NCBI RefSeq assembly: GCF_030541005.1
Contig: NZ_JASSVM010000003.1
Coordinates: 372,001-436,000, forward strand
Direction of reading: 5' to 3'
Source of the DNA: Marinobacter sp. SS5-14b
GTDB taxonomy: Bacteria > Pseudomonadota > Gammaproteobacteria > Pseudomonadales > Oleiphilaceae
Length of the DNA: 64,000 bases
Below the pieces are notes generated by a model. That model searched no databases, had not been told where the DNA came from, and saw only the letters and a program-made list of their open reading frames with translations. A program made the translations under genes and the position numbers. Of this stretch, positions 61,297 to 64,000 are shown one piece after another; within the stretch, counting starts at the first letter, position 1, and each line of letters opens with the position of its first letter.

Positions 61297-63017
61297 GCCA
61301 GACGCTGGAAGGCAAACTGGTGGCCATGCTGGAGGTGGTGTACCCGGCGCTGGATTGTGAGTTCCTGGCGGATCAATTACTGGATGCCATGGCGCTGGCT
61401 CCGGCTGCGGAGTCACCGCCGGCGCACCAGAACCACTGGAGTGAATCCGATGTGGTGCTGATCACCTATGCGGATACCGTGCAAAGCCCGGGCGAGAAAC
61501 CGCTGGTGACTCTGAAACGTTTCCTGGACGACAGCCTTCGGGAATCCATCAGCGCTGTGCACATCCTGCCGTTCTTCCCCTACAGTTCGGATGACGGCTT
61601 TGCGGTAATGGATTACCTGTCGGTAAATGAATCCCACGGTAGCTGGGACGATATTGAAGCCATCGCCGCTGACTACAAGTTGATGTCAGATCTTGTGATC
61701 AACCACATGTCGGCCCGCAGTCGATGGTTCGAGAATTTCCGCAAGCGGGTGGGGCCCGGGAAGGATTACTTCTTCGAAGGCAACCCGAAAGACGACCTGA
61801 GCCAGGTGGTTCGGCCCCGCACGTCGCCCCTGCTGAACCCGGTGCAGACCGACGACGGCGAACGCTATGTATGGTGCACCTTCAGCGAAGACCAGGTCGA
61901 CCTTAACTTCGCCAACCCGGAAGTACTGATCGAATTCGCCGGCATTATTCGGGAATACCTGGCGCGGGGAGTAAAGATCTTTCGACTGGATGCCGTGGCG
62001 TTTTTGTGGAAAGAACCGGGTACACCCTGCATTCACCTGCAACAGACCCACGAACTGATCAAGATACTGAGGTTGTTGATTGAACATCACACACCGGATG
62101 CCGTGGTGATCACCGAAACCAATGTGCCCAATCGAGAGAACCTGACCTATTTCGGCAATGCCAACGAAGCCCATGCCATCTACAATTTCTCTCTGCCGCC
62201 ACTGCTGATCAATACTCTGGTGACCGGCAATTGCCGGCATCTGAAGACCTGGCTGATGAGCATGCCGCCAGCGCAGATGGGCACCACTTATCTGAACTTC
62301 ATCGCCTCCCACGATGGCGTTGGGTTGCGGCCGACCGATGGCTTGCTTGACGATGAGGAGAAGCAGCGGCTGATCAACACTCTGGAATCTTTCGGCGGCA
62401 AAGTCTCATACCGGCGAACCGCCGATGGCCGGGACCAGCCTTATGAAATGAATATTGCCCTTTGGGACGCCCTGAAAGGCACCGCCGAGGGCGGCGCAGA
62501 CCACTTCCAGATGCAGCGATTCCTGTGCGCCCACACCATCATGCTGGCACTGGAAGGCATTCCCGCTTTCTACATTCACAGCTTGCTGGCCACCGAAAAC
62601 GACCACGCCCGGGTAGAGCACACCGGTCGCTTCCGCTCCATCAATCGGGGCCAATGGCAATTGGACAGCCTGGAGGCAACTCTGGCGGACCCGCTCAGCC
62701 ACCACAGCGCAGCATTCACGGAACTCAAACGCCTGATCGCCATCCGTCGCGCTCAGCCTGCCTTCCACCCCAACGCGACCCAGTTCACTTTGCACCTGGG
62801 CTTACAACTGTTTGGCTTCTGGCGCCAGAGCATGCGCCGGGAACAGTCCATCTTCTGCATCCACAACATCAGCGACGAGGTGCAGCAAGTCGCCCTCAGT
62901 GACATCAATCTCATCGGCACCGACCAATGGACGGACCTGCTCTCCGGCATGGCCATCGACGACCTGGCCGGGGTTCTCACCCTCAAACCCTACCAAAGCG
63001 TTTGGCTCTCAAACTGA
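61293..63017 (+). CDS. GH13_18 glucosylglycerate phosphorylase (sucrose phosphorylase family)
   Basis: A 574-residue alpha-glucan-type phosphorylase. The nucleophile aspartate is in [17 protein letters not shown], the acid/base glutamate in [19 protein letters not shown], and the third acidic residue in [36 protein letters not shown] near the N-terminus is typical of the subfamily. Sucrose phosphorylases are shorter (about 490 residues); this length and the linked gpgS and phosphatase genes favour glucosylglycerate as the substrate, releasing glucose-1-phosphate and glycerate. It overlaps gpgS by four bases (ATGA). Confidence 0.88.
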   Translation: MSQTLEGKLVAMLEVVYPALDCEFLADQLLDAMALAPAAESPPAHQNHWSESDVVLITYADTVQSPGEKPLVTLKRFLDDSLRESISAVHILPFFPYSSDDGFAVMDYLSVNESHGSWDDIEAIAADYKLMSDLVINHMSARSRWFENFRKRVGPGKDYFFEGNPKDDLSQVVRPRTSPLLNPVQTDDGERYVWCTFSEDQVDLNFANPEVLIEFAGIIREYLARGVKIFRLDAVAFLWKEPGTPCIHLQQTHELIKILRLLIEHHTPDAVVITETNVPNRENLTYFGNANEAHAIYNFSLPPLLINTLVTGNCRHLKTWLMSMPPAQMGTTYLNFIASHDGVGLRPTDGLLDDEEKQRLINTLESFGGKVSYRRTADGRDQPYEMNIALWDALKGTAEGGADHFQMQRFLCAHTIMLALEGIPAFYIHSLLATENDHARVEHTGRFRSINRGQWQLDSLEATLADPLSHHSAAFTELKRLIAIRRAQPAFHPNATQFTLHLGLQLFGFWRQSMRREQSIFCIHNISDEVQQVALSDINLIGTDQWTDLLSGMAIDDLAGVLTLKPYQSVWLSN

Positions 63018-63018
63018 A

Positions 63019-63099
63019 TTGGGGTCAGACCCGGGGTCTGACCCCGGTGCATTTGGTGGGGTGAAATGTCTTGGGGTCTGACCCCGGGTCTGACCCCAT
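63019..63099. repeat. Palindromic repeat R11, longest compound copy
   Basis: Two heads on the left, GGTGCATTTGGTGGG and GAAATGTCTT inside, and two heads on the right (GGGGTCTGACCCCGGGTCTGACCCC). Its right edge lies directly against the -35 element of the next gene. Confidence 0.93.
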
Positions 63100-63100
63100 G

Positions 63101-63129
63101 TTGAGTTTTGGGGGCGAGGTTTCTATAAT
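63101..63129 (+). promoter_or_regulatory. Sigma-70 promoter of the last gene
   Basis: TTGAGT at 63101-63106, 17 bases, TATAAT at 63124-63129. Both elements and the spacing are close to ideal; the -35 box begins two bases after repeat R11. Confidence 0.82.
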
Positions 63130-63168
63130 CGCGGCCCATTCGATGTTTGATTGCCCATGGAGGGGTGG

Positions 63169-64000
63169 ATGACGATGCGGAGTCTCGTCGCGTTTTCTTT
63201 TGTTTTGGTGCTTGGTGTTGCCGGTTATTTCTGGTTTTCCAAGAGCACGCTCGCCTTTAGCCCCGATGTGGGCGACGTTCGTTATTTTTCCTTTCAGCAA
63301 ACCACTGACGTTGTCGCGCCTGGCCCTTATGGGCGGAACCGGTCTCGCATGGAGCTTTCCAGCTTGTTGCGAAATGAGGTGTTGAGCTCTGCCGGTGGTG
63401 TTACCCGTCTTGAATCCCGGGCCGCGCAGGCCGTTGTGCGTCAGGACGATAAAATCGTTCTGGATACGGATAATGTGCCGGAGTTCAGTGAGCGGAAGCA
63501 GCTTTTGGTCAAGCTTCTGAAGGCGGGTGTGGTTGATCAGGTTGCCCGTGATGGCCGAGTGTTGGAGTCTGCATACGGGGATCAGGAAGTGTTGGACACC
63601 CTGATTGCCGATAGATACCTGCCTGAAATCCTGAGATTGACCTTGCAGCGCGATATCAGTGTGCTTTCAACTTACCAGCCGGCGTTTCCCGAGGGTGAGT
63701 TGAAAGTAGGTGCCCGCTGGCAAACCGAGACGCGCGAGGTTGCCGGTGAAAGGCTGCCCGCCTTGCAGTATGAAATCAGTCATATGGATGAGCAGTCCGT
63801 TACCCTCAAGTTCCGTTCGATGGACGAGCCAGACTCCGAACAAGGCCGCAGTGGTAAGTCGCCGGTTTACACAGCCTCGGGGTATCTGCAGGTTGAGCGA
63901 AGCTCCGGTTGGCCGCTCAGGGCTTATAGCGAAGTGGCGGCAACTCTGACGGCCGAAGGCCAGGAAGTGGAGGTGTCGACCATTGCCAGGCTCGAACAAG
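63169..64000 (+). CDS. Membrane-anchored or exported protein of unknown function, 3' end outside the window
   Basis: An open frame of 277 codons runs off the window end. The N-terminus has one hydrophobic segment (LVAFSFVLVLGVAGYFWF) that would act as a signal peptide or anchor, followed by a periplasmic region with beta-rich repeats such as DVGDVRYFSFQQTTDVV and LKVGARWQTETREVAG. The phrases GDVRYFSFQ and VGARWQTE recall DUF6263-like proteins, but this is weak. The start at 63169 follows GGAGGGG; ATG 63175 is an alternative. It has a strong promoter just after repeat R11. Confidence 0.75.
   Translation, partial: MTMRSLVAFSFVLVLGVAGYFWFSKSTLAFSPDVGDVRYFSFQQTTDVVAPGPYGRNRSRMELSSLLRNEVLSSAGGVTRLESRAAQAVVRQDDKIVLDTDNVPEFSERKQLLVKLLKAGVVDQVARDGRVLESAYGDQEVLDTLIADRYLPEILRLTLQRDISVLSTYQPAFPEGELKVGARWQTETREVAGERLPALQYEISHMDEQSVTLKFRSMDEPDSEQGRSGKSPVYTASGYLQVERSSGWPLRAYSEVAATLTAEGQEVEVSTIARLEQ

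Overview
The window reads as a chromosomal segment of a marine gammaproteobacterium, most likely Marinobacter or a close relative. This genus call is an inference from gene content: an MvaT-type nucleoid protein, a glucosylglycerate operon, polar-flagellum genes with flaG-fliD-fliS order, SelO, YajQ and argG. No rRNA, tRNA, CRISPR array or prophage was recognised.

Layout. (1) 56-634: a DinJ/YafQ-type toxin-antitoxin pair with a clear palindromic operator. (2) 755-18022: a surface polysaccharide (O-antigen type) locus on the plus strand. It holds a sugar aminotransferase, a WbpM-like dehydratase, a WbpL/WecA-like initiating transferase, an epimerase, a rhamnosyltransferase-like GT2, rmlBDAC for dTDP-L-rhamnose, the Wzm/Wzt ABC exporter and a large methyltransferase-GT2-GT2 fusion. 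Its 3' end is broken by an IS3-family element (15789-17041) that leaves a 5' glycosyltransferase fragment on one side and a 3' membrane-protein fragment on the other. (3) 18395-34605: a patchwork of unrelated genes: a beta-CASP hydrolase, a DUF4258/DUF2283 pair, a UDP-sugar dehydrogenase, mvaT, hipBA, a response regulator plus diguanylate cyclase, a secreted protein, sbcB, a MazF-type pair, a SWIM-SNF2 helicase and a TPR-methyltransferase protein. This part is peppered with a palindromic repeat family headed by GGGGTCAGACCCC. (4) 34882-51372: a flagellin glycosylation island (pseB, pseC, pseF, pseI, two methyltransferases, a GNAT-ATP-grasp fusion, a HAD protein) and a flagellar filament block (two different flagellins, a Maf/DUF115 glycosyltransferase, FlaG, FliD, FliS). 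(5) 51506-57605: argG, an AraC regulator, a DUF4160/DUF2442 pair, a response regulator with a degenerate GGDEF domain, yajQ and an AmpG-like transporter. (6) 57690-63017: selO (minus strand) and a three-gene operon for synthesis and phosphorolysis of the compatible solute glucosylglycerate. (7) 63169 to the end: the 5' part of an unidentified membrane-anchored protein.

How the parts work together. Region 2 should build a rhamnose-containing glycan on undecaprenyl phosphate and export it through Wzm/Wzt, with a carbohydrate-binding tail on Wzt that would recognise the finished chain. Region 4 should make a CMP-pseudaminic-acid-type sugar and attach it to flagellin through the DUF115 protein. 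PseG is not seen, and the PseH role may be carried by the GNAT-ATP-grasp fusion. The two flagellin genes appear to have different promoters: a sigma-54 type for the larger one and a sigma-28 type for the smaller one.

The least explained structure is the repeat family. Eleven copies were found: ten between genes and one inside the beta-CASP coding sequence. Two copies are nearly perfect 67-71 bp palindromes that differ from each other only by paired, compensating changes in their shared arm segment. A second unexplained structure is a nested fold-back at 54441-54575.
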